From positions 5,665,705 to 5,729,704 of the forward strand of contig NC_055987.1 of the NCBI RefSeq assembly GCF_018446385.1: 64,000 nucleotides of DNA. The letters are read 5' to 3'. The notes beneath the pieces are model-generated. The model was not told the origin of the DNA, did no database searches, and saw nothing but the letters and a program-made list of their open reading frames with translations. Positions 1 through 11,070 of the stretch are shown piece after piece. Position numbers and translations under genes: made by a program. Position 1 is the stretch's first letter, and every line of letters starts with the position of its first letter. This stretch comes from Zingiber officinale (taxonomy: Eukaryota; Streptophyta; Magnoliopsida; Zingiberales; Zingiberaceae).

Positions 1-3000
1 GCTCGTATGGACGAGTTAACGGGGATGAAAACGGAGTCCGGAAAAGCCTGTTTAGGCTACCCTGTTTTAATGAGGAAAAGTTTTAATTTTTCCTTTTCCT
101 TTTCTTTTTCTTTTTTCTTCTTTTTCTCTGGTTTTCTCCGACGCTGAACCCGCGTGCCGACTTCTTCCTCTTCGCGCGCCCGACGCCACCGAGCCCTAAC
201 CGCTCGAGGCGATTCTTCATCCCCTCTCCTCTCCCGAGCCGATCTTCACTTCTTCCCTCTTCTCATCTTTCTCTCCTTCTCTGCCGAGCCGGTCGAGCCA
301 CCACCCGTCCACCTCTTTCGAGCGCCGGCAGCCGACCTTCCCCACTGCTCTCGGCCGACACCGTTCAACAACGCCAGCGTTCATTGGGTTGTGCCCTAGC
401 GCCGCTGCCTCCCTTGCCCTATTGCGTTTTCCGGTCGCCACAGCCGATGCCGACGGACCAGAGCAACACTGTGCCCTAGATTTGCAGCGTCGCCGACCCA
501 CTCTGCCCTAGTTATCTCCGACACTGCCCTCTTGCAGTGTGCTTCGCCCGCCACCGCCCTTATGATCTAGTGCTGGTCGGCCAGCCGTCGAGTGCCAGTA
601 GCCACCTTGTTATCGGCTTGAGTGTCTGGCACTAGGGTTTCCAGCAGCAGCCTTGTCCGGTCCTTGGTCGTTGCAGGCAGTAAAGGAAGAGGTAAAGTGC
701 TCAGGTTATGTTGGAAATTAGGGTTGTGGTTTGATTCCTGTGGTTGATCTCAGTTCTTGATTCTTGCTTGGACAGTTGGTGGAGTTTCCTGCTTGAGCAG
801 CAACCTCTGTCTCCAGCAAAATCTTTGGTCCAACAATCCTAAGGTAAGGGTTTGGAGTGTGGTTGATTTGGCACGTTCTTGATACATGTTGTTTTAGGTA
901 TGATTGTTTTGGTTGTAGGTGAATTATACTGGATGGTTAGGTTGATTAGGGTTTACCCTAATTTAGCCTTAAGGATTTTAATTAGCCATTTATTTGGATT
1001 GTAGCTAAATAAAAGAAATAATATACACATTGATACCACAGGACTTTGACGCGAGACGAGCATCTTGACGGCGAATTGGGACCGATTTGGATCTTGTTAT
1101 TTTGAGGCGGGTACCTCTTGACTTATCTTTTATGATATTGTCATTGGATATGCATAGTATTTTATAACTACATGCAATGAACATGTTTGCCTTTGGTATG
1201 TCACTGTTTGATATCCATAGCATGTTAGGTTTGTCACCTGTGATGTATCCGTGCTTATATCTCATGATTTGTTGCCATGATTATCTTGTTACCATGAGTA
1301 TCTTAGTTTCTAGAGTGACATACCATGCTTACTGAGGTTAGGACTAGGATTTGGATTGTTGTTTCTGGCCTGTGTATCTAGATTATCTGATACTTAGGTT
1401 TTTGTGCCATATCAGATTTGTGTACCTCTATTTGTATATCATATATGATTCGGGTGTTTAGACCCTGATTCTTTGATCTGTGTATATTGTTGGTACATAT
1501 GCTATGAAAGAGGGATATGATTTGGGTCTAGGTTGTTATGCCTTAGAGGATTTGTATACCCTAGATCTGCGGATTTGGCTTACTGATACTGTGGTACCCA
1601 TATTATGTATATATGGATTTTTCTATGCTGATCATGATATTCCATACTTATTATGTTCAGGACCATAGGTTTTTTTTTGATATTCTATCTGACATGTGTA
1701 TTCAAGATTTTGGTATGTGACCATCGCTTTTACAGTACCCATCTTGTATATATGGATATGGTTATGTTGATCAGTTTTTGTTATGTATAGTGACATGCAT
1801 CATGATTGCATGCTGTGCGATTGTCGGCTCCACTATGGTTGTGCCCATCGCCAGTTACATGTACTGCACACACCCCCACTCATGGTTTAGTGGTACATCA
1901 GACAGGTGTGTGGCGGTTCTGCTGTTTGGCTCCGTTGGTCTGAGGACTCAGCGTGGTAGCCGGCAGACAGTTCCGCTCTATTTGGCTCCGCTGGCATTTA
2001 GTGTAGCAGCGTAGTAGCCGGCAGACGGTGGACTCTGTTTGGCTCCATTGGTCAGGTGACTCAGCGTGGTAGCCGACAGAGATACCTCCCCGTCATCGTG
2101 TACCGGGAGTTGAGAGCATTGAGCTCCCCCATTTATGATTTGGGGTCACAGGACAGGAGTACTCCGACAGCATCCCGTCCACTCGGTCACTCATCAGGAG
2201 TAGTGACGACAGGGTGCACGGTTGTCACAGCCCTACCCACTCGGTCTCACCATTTGTGTGTGAGATGACTGACTGGCGTCAGGGGTGACCAGGACGCATC
2301 ATTAGCATCATATGCATTGATGCATTTATATTTTTATGATTGTGTTTGCTGCATTTGGTTGTTGCATTTTGGTTGGATACATACTTTTGACCTGTATATA
2401 GGAATATTGACACTTTCGGTTTGACGATCCTTTTTGTCTGGATAGGAGTTCCTGGTGAGTACAGCTTCCTCAGTTACCTTTCAGTTTTTGCGTATTCCCT
2501 ATATATGATTAGGAAGCTGTATTCCATGTTTGTTGCTGTTAGATATATTTTACTACTCATGTCCATTGGTATTCGCTGAGTTGTTGAACTCATCCCCGTT
2601 GATACTATGTTTTTCAGGTACCAGGTTGGTTTTGGTGTCGCTTGGAGTATCCTGTCTGCTGGTCCCCACGTCACATCAGAGGACTTATCGATTTCACGTA
2701 TGTTTTGTTTGTTTATGTATCAGTTTGTTTAGCTCTGTACTCCGGTTTGTTTTTGGAGTGTTGATGTCGTTATGTGGTATTTTGTATTTGTTATTGGTTG
2801 TGTAAGCCTAGCCGGCTAGCAGTTTGTGTTTTGGTTTTGGTACAGCCGAGTGGGCTGCTTTATTTTTAACTGCGTGGTGGTGTCAGCCAGAGGCTGAATT
2901 TGATATTAACTGCGTGGTGTTTGTTTTCTTTTATTGTTATTATTCCAGCCGCATGTGGCTGAGGTATATAGTGCTTGTAGAAAAGTTTCAGATTGTCCGC

Positions 3001-3058
3001 CGTACAGGGGAGATGCTGCCGAAATTTCTTCGGACAGAGACTCCTCTGGGGCGTGACA
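1..3058. mobile_element. Gypsy-type LTR, right part only (fossil)
   Basis: No host gene is visible. The stretch ends at 3058 in GGGGCGTGACA, the kind of end seen on long plant Ty3/gypsy LTRs (Tekay/Del-like), and the sequence changes to AT-rich CACTA sequence right after. It is long (over 3 kb, start outside the window), has a CT-rich opening, and carries a 57-bp internal tandem repeat. No gag or pol reading frame is present, so this looks like LTR sequence alone. The left end is not in view, so a solo LTR cannot be told from one end of a larger element. Family assignment is by end motif and length only. Confidence 0.5.
1924..2094. repeat. 57-bp tandem repeat, three copies, inside the LTR
   Basis: Units begin with TTTGGCTCC at 1924, 1981 and 2038, giving an exact 57-bp spacing. 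Each unit also carries a GTAGCCGGCAGA-like core. The copies differ at several bases, so the array is not recent. Short direct repeats of this sort are common in plant LTRs. Confidence 0.75.
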
Positions 3059-3257
3059 AAAACTCGTATAGAATTAAATATGAATTATAAGAAGAATTAC
3101 CAATTTGTGTTGTACTTGAGCAAAAGATGTCCTTCTAGTGGTTTAATGCATTATCTTGTGCTTTCTGGTAGCTTTATTTTTTTTTTGCACATTTCCTAAT
3201 ATATTGAAATACACACATGTTACTCAAAATAAAAATTTACATACGATTAGAATCAAA

Positions 3258-3781
3258 TTATATTCTAAATAAAAAAATATTGTCTACCTTTGTTTTTTCT
3301 TTGTTCCAAAAAATAATTAGTCCCATATACTGTTCGGCATGAGCTCTTTCATCTCTTTGTTCTAAAAGAACTTGAATTGATAATTCAGGATTATAATACT
3401 TCTTTTTAAGTTCTAACTTCCTGTTTCTCCATTTTTTTGCTATTGAGCGTAGTGCCCAATTTTCTGTCCCCGGAGGAAGATCATACTTTTCCTTCCAAAA
3501 ATATTTAGATAAATTATCATTGCATAAATTAAAAGTCTTAAACACTAAAATAATGCAAAAAGTGTTTTAGTTACCTTTATAACATTTAACATGTCTTTCT
3601 TTTTTTCCGTTAGCATTTTATGCCAATTTTCCACATCAATTGAACAATACTTACCATTTCTTGGCAAAGATCCCAAGAAATCTGTAAATTTATTTCTTTT
3701 TGTTCCTATAGGACACCCCATATCATCACATGTAATCTCAATGCATGGTAATGTGCTAGGTCGACCCCAAATTTCTTTCAT
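3258..3781 (-). pseudogene. Second CACTA gene, Ptta/En/Spm plant-transposase-like, fragment
   Basis: Two exon-like open segments on the minus strand (3781-3545 and 3545-3258) look like the Ptta/En/Spm family (Transposase_24). The first contains the GRPSTLPCIEI and KFTDFLGSLPRNGKY region. The second contains YDLPPGTENWALRSIAKKWR, typical of the domain that binds subterminal repeats. It follows the TNP2 gene on the same strand, as in intact CACTA elements. The remaining 3' part is missing or lies beyond the LTR insertion at 3058. Splicing between the two segments near 3545 is likely but unproven. Confidence 0.65.
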
Positions 3782-3782
3782 A

Positions 3783-4915
3783 AACGTAGGACCTCTTTTT
3801 TTTTTCTATTTCTATTATGAAGTACATCATCACTATCTGTGCACATATAAAAAAGATATTTAAGACAAAGTATAAATAATAAAATAAATTATTATAATTT
3901 TCATATATGTTACCTTCATTAGATTTTTCGTTCATATCATCATTTTGGTCTGGAACTAAAGAATTATTTTCAACATGTGGGATATGATCTTGTACATCAA
4001 CATGGAATTGATTTGAAGCTGCATCTCTATGGTTATTCAAGGTACCTTGCATATTTTCACCATATATAAAAGTATTGATTCAAGTAAAAAAATACAAATA
4101 AGAATTTTATATGCATAATTTTAATAATACCTTGTTCAATTGAATGTCGATCTGTGTGATTTGTACACATAGCTGATGGTTGCATATCAATCTCAGTTTG
4201 AAGTTTAAAGTGAGATTTCCTATTAGTTCGACGCTTAGGAGTCATTCCTACTACAAATAATAGTTAGTTACAAATTATAGATAATACAGAATCATAAACC
4301 TTCTAATATCAAATATAAATGTAGGACATCTTTTTTTCCTATTAGTATTACGAAGTACATCATCACTATTTGTGGACATATAAAAAAGATATTTAAGACA
4401 TAATATAAATAATCAAATAAATTATTATAATTTTCATATATGTTACCTTCATTAGGTTTTCGTTCATATCATCATTTTGGTTTGGAACTAAAGAATTATT
4501 TTTAACATGTGGGATATGATCTTGTACATCAACATGGAATTGATTTGAAGCTGCATTTCTTTGGTTATTCAAGGTACCTTGCATATTTTCACCATATATA
4601 AAAGTATTGATTCAAGTAAAAAATTGCAAATAAGAATTTTATATGCATAATTTTGGATAATACCTTGTTCAATTGAATGTCGATCTGTGTGATTTATACA
4701 TATAGCTGATGGTTGCATATCAATCTCAGTTTGAAGTTTAAAGCGAGATTTCCTATTAGTTCGATGCTTGGAGTCATTCCTACTACAAATAATAGTTAGT
4801 TACAAATTATAGATAATACAGAATCATAAACCTTCTAATATCAAATATAAATGTACGACATCTTTTTTTCCTATTAGTATTACGAAGTACATCATCACTA
4901 TCTGTGCACAAAAGT
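3783..4915 (-). repeat. 532-bp tandem duplication inside the CACTA element (2.1 copies)
   Basis: The landmark GAAGTACATCATCACTAT occurs at 3819, 4352 and 4883, a spacing of 533 and 531 bp. The first two copies are near full length and each holds an exon-like minus-strand segment beginning MQGTLNN (4052 and 4584) with the motif FHVDVQDHIPHV. The third copy stops after about 65 bp. Copies differ by scattered changes and small indels. The duplication repeats an exon of the second CACTA gene together with its flanking introns. Confidence 0.85.
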
Positions 4916-5037
4916 TAAACATGAAAAAGATGTACATAACACCATATATCATTCAATCATCATATAAAAATCCATATTATACTATTATTACAATGATAAT
5001 TAAATAAACATAAATGCATGAACCAGATAAATTTTCA

Positions 5038-8000
5038 TCACAAATCGGTATCAATTTCCACTCCTGCAACATCATCACGAATCCAAACCACTTCTTCATG
5101 TTCATTGTAGTCTTTAGAATTACGAATATTACTTTGAAGATATGTATCAACATCTGTCATAGGTTGCATTTTATGCTTTGCTCGTGCATCAATGGTGATA
5201 ATGACATGCCAATCACCATCAATTGGATCTTCCACATAAAATACTTGCATATCTTGAGTTGCTAAAATATAAGGCTCATTATGACGCCTAACATTTTTAA
5301 AATTTGCTAACACAAAATCATCCTGATCCAATTTTAGTCGTTTACCTTTGGAGACCACTCACACTCAAATAACACAACTTTTCGACCTCCTCTATAGTTT
5401 AACTCAATCACATTTTGTAAAACCCATAGTAATCAAGTTCACTTAATACTAGATTATGATCTCTTATACTTGAATGACTTGAAGTAGTTGCCCTAACAGT
5501 TACACCATAATTTTGAGTTTTTCTCTTATGTTCCACTTCCTTTGTATGAAACCAAAATCCATTTGAAATAAAATTTTCATATCGAATGCCAATAGCATCT
5601 GGGCCTCTGACAATTAATCTCAAATCATTTGACACTGGATCATCTGTTGGAAGATTTGTATCTTCAACTTATCATACAATAAGTACTTAATAAATCATAT
5701 TTGAAAATAATTATAACATATAGTTTTAATAACTATTACAACACAACTTACATGACTGGCAAACCATGAGGAAAACATTTCACTATGTAAACGCTCAATT
5801 TGGTGTGGTAGAATACAAGAATGACTTTGATTCAAAATTCTTCGATGTTCATACAAAAAGAATAATAAATTTGTAAATAAAGATGACTTAAATAGTTATA
5901 TATTTAAACACATAATTTATATAAAAAAAATATACTCTATATAAGATTGTACGTGATGACAATTGAATAATACATATTGATGTGCCTTCTTTAATATCTC
6001 AATGTCAAACTTAGTTGCAATGGCCTGTCCAAGTGCATAACCTACGTAGTTGAACACATCTAATGCAAATGTAGAGTCAATATTTATATCATCATTTTTT
6101 GATAATTGATTAAATCTTATTTCTACATAATCTACTAAATATAAAGAGCAGCATGTCAAACATTCCTCAGCTAAATACCCTTCAACAATAGATCCTTCTG
6201 GTCTACTTCTATTTCGAATATAAGATTTTAATGTTCCCAGGTACCTTGTGTCAAAACACAACAATTTGTATTATTTATCTAACAAACTATTTTTTAAAAA
6301 ATATCAATAAGATTTGTATAATACCTTTCAATTGGATACATCCAACTATAGTGAACTGACCCAGCAAGTTGTACTTCAGTTGCCAAATGAATACTTAGAT
6401 GAACCATTATGTCAAAAAATGGAGGAAAAAACTTTTCCAATTCACATAGGGCACTGCAATATCTCTCTTTAAACGAACCAAATCTGTAGGAGAAATTACT
6501 TTACAACATAACTCTTGAAAATATCTGCTTAATCTAATCAAAGGAATCCGAGCAGATTTAGATAAAGTTTTGCGTAGTGCTACTGGCAATAATTGCTGCA
6601 TTAAGATGTGATTGTCATGACTTTTTGGACCACTTAATTTTGCCGATTTCATTTGAACACATCGTGATATATTGGATGCATAGCCATCTATAACTTTGAT
6701 TTTTTTAAGACCTTGCAAAATATATCCTTCTCTTTTTTTTCCATTGAAAAAGATGCAGGAGGTAAATAAACTTTATTTGATCCTTTCTCAATAGGATGAA
6801 GTGATGATCTTATCCCCATTTCTTGCAAATCAAGTCATGATTTGAGATTATCTTTCGATTTTTCTTCTATATTCCGCAATGTCCCACAAATAGATTCACA
6901 TACATTCTTTTCAATATGCATAAGGTCAAGATTATGACGTATTATATTATCTTTCCAATATAGTACATCACAAAAGATACTCATTTTTTTCCCAATTGAA
7001 TGACAGAGCTGAATTAACATGAACTATTTTTCCAAAAGTAAATTTCAAAATTTTCAACTCATTTATCACCATGTCTCCTGATAGTATAAGTGGTGGTCTA
7101 CCATGCTCTTCTGTGCCATCAAAAAATTGAGCATTTTTTTGAAATACATGACACTATTTAAAAACCTCCGATGACCCATATAACAATATTTTCCACCATG
7201 TTTTAACCATTGGGAATGTTTAAATTGATGCCACACTGGGCATGCAAGTTTTCCTTTAGTACTCCATCCAGATAAGTTTGCATATCCGGGGAAATCACTT
7301 ATTGTCCATAGTAATGCAACATGCAATTGAAAATTCTGTTTAGTTGATGCATCATATGTTTGAACTCCTATCTCCCATAAATCCTTCAAATATGTAATAA
7401 GGGGTTGCAAGTAGATGTCGATGTTATTTCCTGGAGAGGATGGGTCAGGTATCAATAATGACAACATAAAGTATGGTTGCTTCATACACATCCATGGTGA
7501 AAGATTATATGACATTAAAGTAGCTGGCCACGTACTATGTGTCACACTTATATTTTTGAATGGATTAAATCCATTTGATGCTAAACCAAGCCTTATGTTC
7601 CTAGGATCCTTTGCAAATTCTGGGTGCTTATGGTCAAATGTTTGCCAAGCTGGAGAGTCAGCCGGATGCCGCATGTAACCATCTTTTGTACGGGATTCAG
7701 AATGTCATCTCATATGGGATGCTGTTTTGGATGACATGAACAAACGTTGTAATCTAGGCTTCATTGGGAAATACCATAAAATCTTACGTGCAATTTTTCT
7801 CTTCTCACCAGTAGGATCATTTTCAGATGTTTCCTATCTAAGTTCACTACATATTTTGCATTGAATTCTGTCTTTATCCAACCTCCAAAACAAAGTGCAA
7901 TCATTAGGATAAACATCAAACTTTTCGTAACCAAGTCCTAATTGCTTCATCAATTTTTCTACTTCATAGTATGACTTAGGCAAATCATCCATTGAATTTG

Positions 8001-8583
8001 GAAATGCTTCGTTCAACAAACTTAAAAGTATATCAAAAATCTTGTTAGTCATTTTCCCTAGACACTTCAAGTGAAGCAAACGAATAATAAATGCAAGTTT
8101 TGAGAATTTCTTACAACCTAGATATAATTCTTTTTGTGAATCATCAATTAATTTATAGAATTTCTATGCTTCTCTAGTTGGAATCTCTTTATCATTTTCA
8201 AATTCTGATGTGCTAATAATACTATCATTATGCTCTGGGATTCCAAATGTCTCATAAACTAATCCTTGCATATCATCTACATCCTTTCGAGATGGAACAA
8301 AAGCAGAGCTTGTAGATGCACTATATGTTATCTCTCCATGAGCTACCCAGTGAGTATAACCTTTGATATATTCATCAACCATCAAATGATCGTAAGCAAC
8401 ATCTCTTGAAACAAATATACCAATCTTACACCGTACACAAGGGCATAAAATCACTCCATTTATGTTAGTAGTAGAAAATGCAAAATGCAAGAAACTCTCA
8501 ACTCTATTTCTATACTCTTCAGTTTGTCTCGGTAAAATCATCCAACTCTTATCCATAATGATTCTACAAAAGTACTTATTCAC
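5038..8583 (-). pseudogene. TNP2-type CACTA transposase, degraded
   Basis: In life this protein binds the CACTA ends and moves the element. The N-terminal piece (8583-8164) shows the transposase-associated domain, with MDKSWM at the start, a CPCVRCK cysteine motif and a W-V-A-H-G-E end. The middle (7674-7066) matches the Transposase_21/TNP2 core, including MRHPADSPAWQTFD and the SDFPGYANLSGWSTKGK-like motif. Next come DUF4218-like sequence (6718-5917), with PVALRKTLSKSARIPLIRL, and DUF4216-like sequence (5635-5038), with VFYVEDPIDGDWHVI. In-frame stops interrupt it, for example after PTREA near 8162 and after CSELR near 7834, and a further break lies near 7678. About eight open segments remain, so it is a pseudogene, although each domain is still easy to recognise. 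Confidence 0.85.
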
Positions 8584-10092
8584 ATAAGTTTAACATTATG
8601 ATAAATTGAAAAACAAATTATCATGGCAGTGGTAAAGCAAGTGAAATTAATGTCTAGATAGTATAATCTTTATTTTAAATGTGCTCTGGAAATATTTTAT
8701 AAAGCAAGGTATATTGTTAGGGAATATTATATCCCGTGATGATCAATAGACAAAATTCAAGTTGAAGTAAAATTGAAGAACCAATATATTACATTTCCTA
8801 ATATAATTATCTCAACCAAAAGAATCATAATTAAAACATTGTAATTAAGCAAACTTTATCACTGGTATTACTCAAGGACATTATTAAAGTGATATTTTGC
8901 TAGTTAATGGTATAAGCATAAACTTGATTAGAATCATTTAAAATTTCTCAAATGAAACTATGTTCATCTTATTAGTTAACTTATACAAGGTATTGGAGTT
9001 TTCAACATGTAATTAAGAAAGATAATATAACTTTTAACGATTCTTGACAGTATTGATATAAGTAGACACACCTAGGATGCAACAAAATAAAAATTGTTCA
9101 AGGTGTGGAAAACATTAAGAGTAGAAAGGTCAATGTGGTAGAGATGGACATGCTAAAGTAATGAAGTAGTACTAGTTGTCTAGCTTGCCTTTCCTTGTTG
9201 TGAATTGAGATATCCATTGATCCACCGAATCATCCAATAGGACTGCATTGACCCACATTAATACATATGTTTCATTGAGTTTAGACCTCAAATTTGGTAG
9301 ACCTATGATTAATTCCCTCTAAACGATTTTGGGGTATGGAATCATAACACATGTGAACGACAAATTTATCCACATGAATGTAATATTAAGAAAAACAAAA
9401 CAAAAAAAGAAATAAGATATAAAAAACATAAAACTCTTACCCTAATTGCTAGAAAAGAGGGAGAAACAAGAAAGAATTAAGATGTACAAACCTGAGAGAA
9501 TATGAAAGATGGCTTCAGCGCGTTGCAGGAAAAGGCAGTGAACTTGCGGCGTGAGAAATAAATGTAGCGGCGAGCGAAAAATATAACTGTGTGTGTCGTG
9601 AGAAAGAGGCGCGATGTTGGGAGAAGAGAAGATCGAAGGAGATGAGGTGGTGTGCGAAACTTGAAGTGGTTTGTGGTGTTAGACAACAAACAAGAGAAGA
9701 GGAGATCGAAGGAGAAGAGGACCAGAGGCTGTGTGTGGAGTGAGAAAGAAGTTCGATGAAGGAGAAGAGGAGATCGAACAGGCCGTGTGCGGTGTGAGAA
9801 AGAAGTTCGCGCGATGAAGGAGAAGGGGAGAACGATCGAAGCAGTGCGCGCGAGAAAGAAGTTCGGCAGGTGCAAGGGATTGCGATGAATCAAGGGTTTT
9901 AATTAAGTGAGAAGAATTAGTAATCGATTAATAATGATATTTATTAAAAATGTTAGTAAATAGGGTCTAATTTGATATTTATTTTTTAATTATTTTTGTT
10001 TTTTGATAAGTGTCATTATAAGGTGTCTATTATGACACTTATAGATAAGTGTCGTAAAGAAAATGTCTTAATAGATCTTTTTTCTTGTAGTG
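8584..10092 (-). other. CACTA 5' region: leader, GA-rich repeats and subterminal repeats
   Basis: This stretch lies between the TNP2 start and the transposon tip. From 8600 to 9470 it is AT-rich with no recognisable coding sequence. From about 9600 to 9860 it holds imperfect direct repeats of a GA-rich unit containing GAGAAAGAAGTTCG and GGAGAAGAGGAGATCGAA. Their minus-strand translation is a 138-residue Ser/Phe/Arg-rich frame of low complexity, which I do not regard as a protein. From about 10005 to 10065 short AGTGTC/GACACTT motifs in both directions look like subterminal transposase-binding repeats, ending at the CACTA tip. Confidence 0.6.
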
Positions 10093-10694
10093 TTCCTTGC
10101 ATCATTACAAGTCTTGGATGTTTTTGTCACTAATAAAATTACTAGTTTCACCTTCGGAATGATTGGCAAAGAAATGACAACTTCTAAAGAAGTGAAATTG
10201 AAAAAGTCATTATTGACAAGACCTAGTTTACATCATTGCAGATAACATTTATCTCAATCCTTTTATCTTTGTTTTTTGTTAATTCTTGATAGAGATCACA
10301 AAGATATTTTGGGTACGATAGGTATTCGACCAATGACTTTTCATGCCACAATGATAACATTTGTTCCCATCTTTTTTTTGTTGTGGCTTTCATCATTTTC
10401 ATTACTAGTCTTCCACTTATGGGGATGAGTTGTCTTTCATGTGCCCACCATAATTTGTATAACTATACTGGTCACGTCCACATCCACATTCACATGCACT
10501 GCCACGTCCACGACTCCAATCATGATCTCAACCTTTATATGCATTATTGAAATGCACGGCTGTCACATTTGCTTCAGGAAATGGAGTAACACCAGTTCGA
10601 CTAGTCTCTTGGTTTTTCAATAAAACTCATTATTTGGATTAATAACCAAGATGTAAGAAATTAATTCATAATATTTTTTGAAACATTTTTCACG
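10093..10694 (-). mobile_element. Copia-type gag relic, C-terminal part (fossil)
   Basis: Minus-strand sequence resembles the C-terminal half of a plant Ty1/copia-type Gag: a region like the ELI..LLV..NNE segment, then an Arg/Gly-rich stretch, then a zinc-knuckle region near 10340-10380. It carries several breaks. It abuts the CACTA tip on one side and the L1 LINE on the other, and continues the gag piece at 15750-16239. It is old. Confidence 0.7.
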
Positions 10695-11070
10695 AAAATA
10701 GGTAAATATATATAAATCTGCTTTGAGAGATAAAAACTCCCAAAGCAACATATCAAAACATACAAAATGTCTAGGAGCTTAAACCTCTACAGTTGAGGTA
10801 AACTCCACAATCTGCACTCAATCACTATACTCCATCATGCATCAAGTGAGAACATTCTATCCATTTTGATGCATCACAATACAACATACATAAAATATAT
10901 CATGACAAACTAGGACATAACAAAGTTGCATACAATCAATCACAAAATCGAAACCCACATTACACCTCATGATGTAACTATCACCTGAACCATGCTAAGC
11001 CAAATAAGAAGTATTATGTTGGCTTGAGATTCACAAATCGGTGCACATGGATCTGAACTTTGTGGAAAAT

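Larger units (their letters stand above)
3059..10092 (-). mobile_element. CACTA (En/Spm) DNA transposon, interrupted at its left side
   Basis: The right tip on the plus strand is TTTTTTCTTGTAGTG ending at 10092, the reverse complement of the CACTACAAGAAAAAA end of the CACTA superfamily. Copies of an AGTGTC/GACACTT subterminal motif lie just inside (about 10010-10060). Read on the minus strand, a TNP2-type transposase (8583 to 5038) comes first and a Ptta/En/Spm-type second gene (3781 to 3258) after it, the usual order. No matching CACTA end appears before the LTR at 3058, so the other end is probably beyond that LTR and outside the window. Nonsense changes in the transposase mark it as inactive. 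Confidence 0.85.

Noticed and set aside
217-501. Arg/Gly-rich minus-strand frame near the window start
   Set aside because: It lies in GC-rich LTR sequence, is low in complexity and has no motif.
9477-9893. 138-residue Ser/Phe/Arg-rich minus-strand frame
   Set aside because: It lies in GA-rich direct repeats of the CACTA 5' region and has no known motif.
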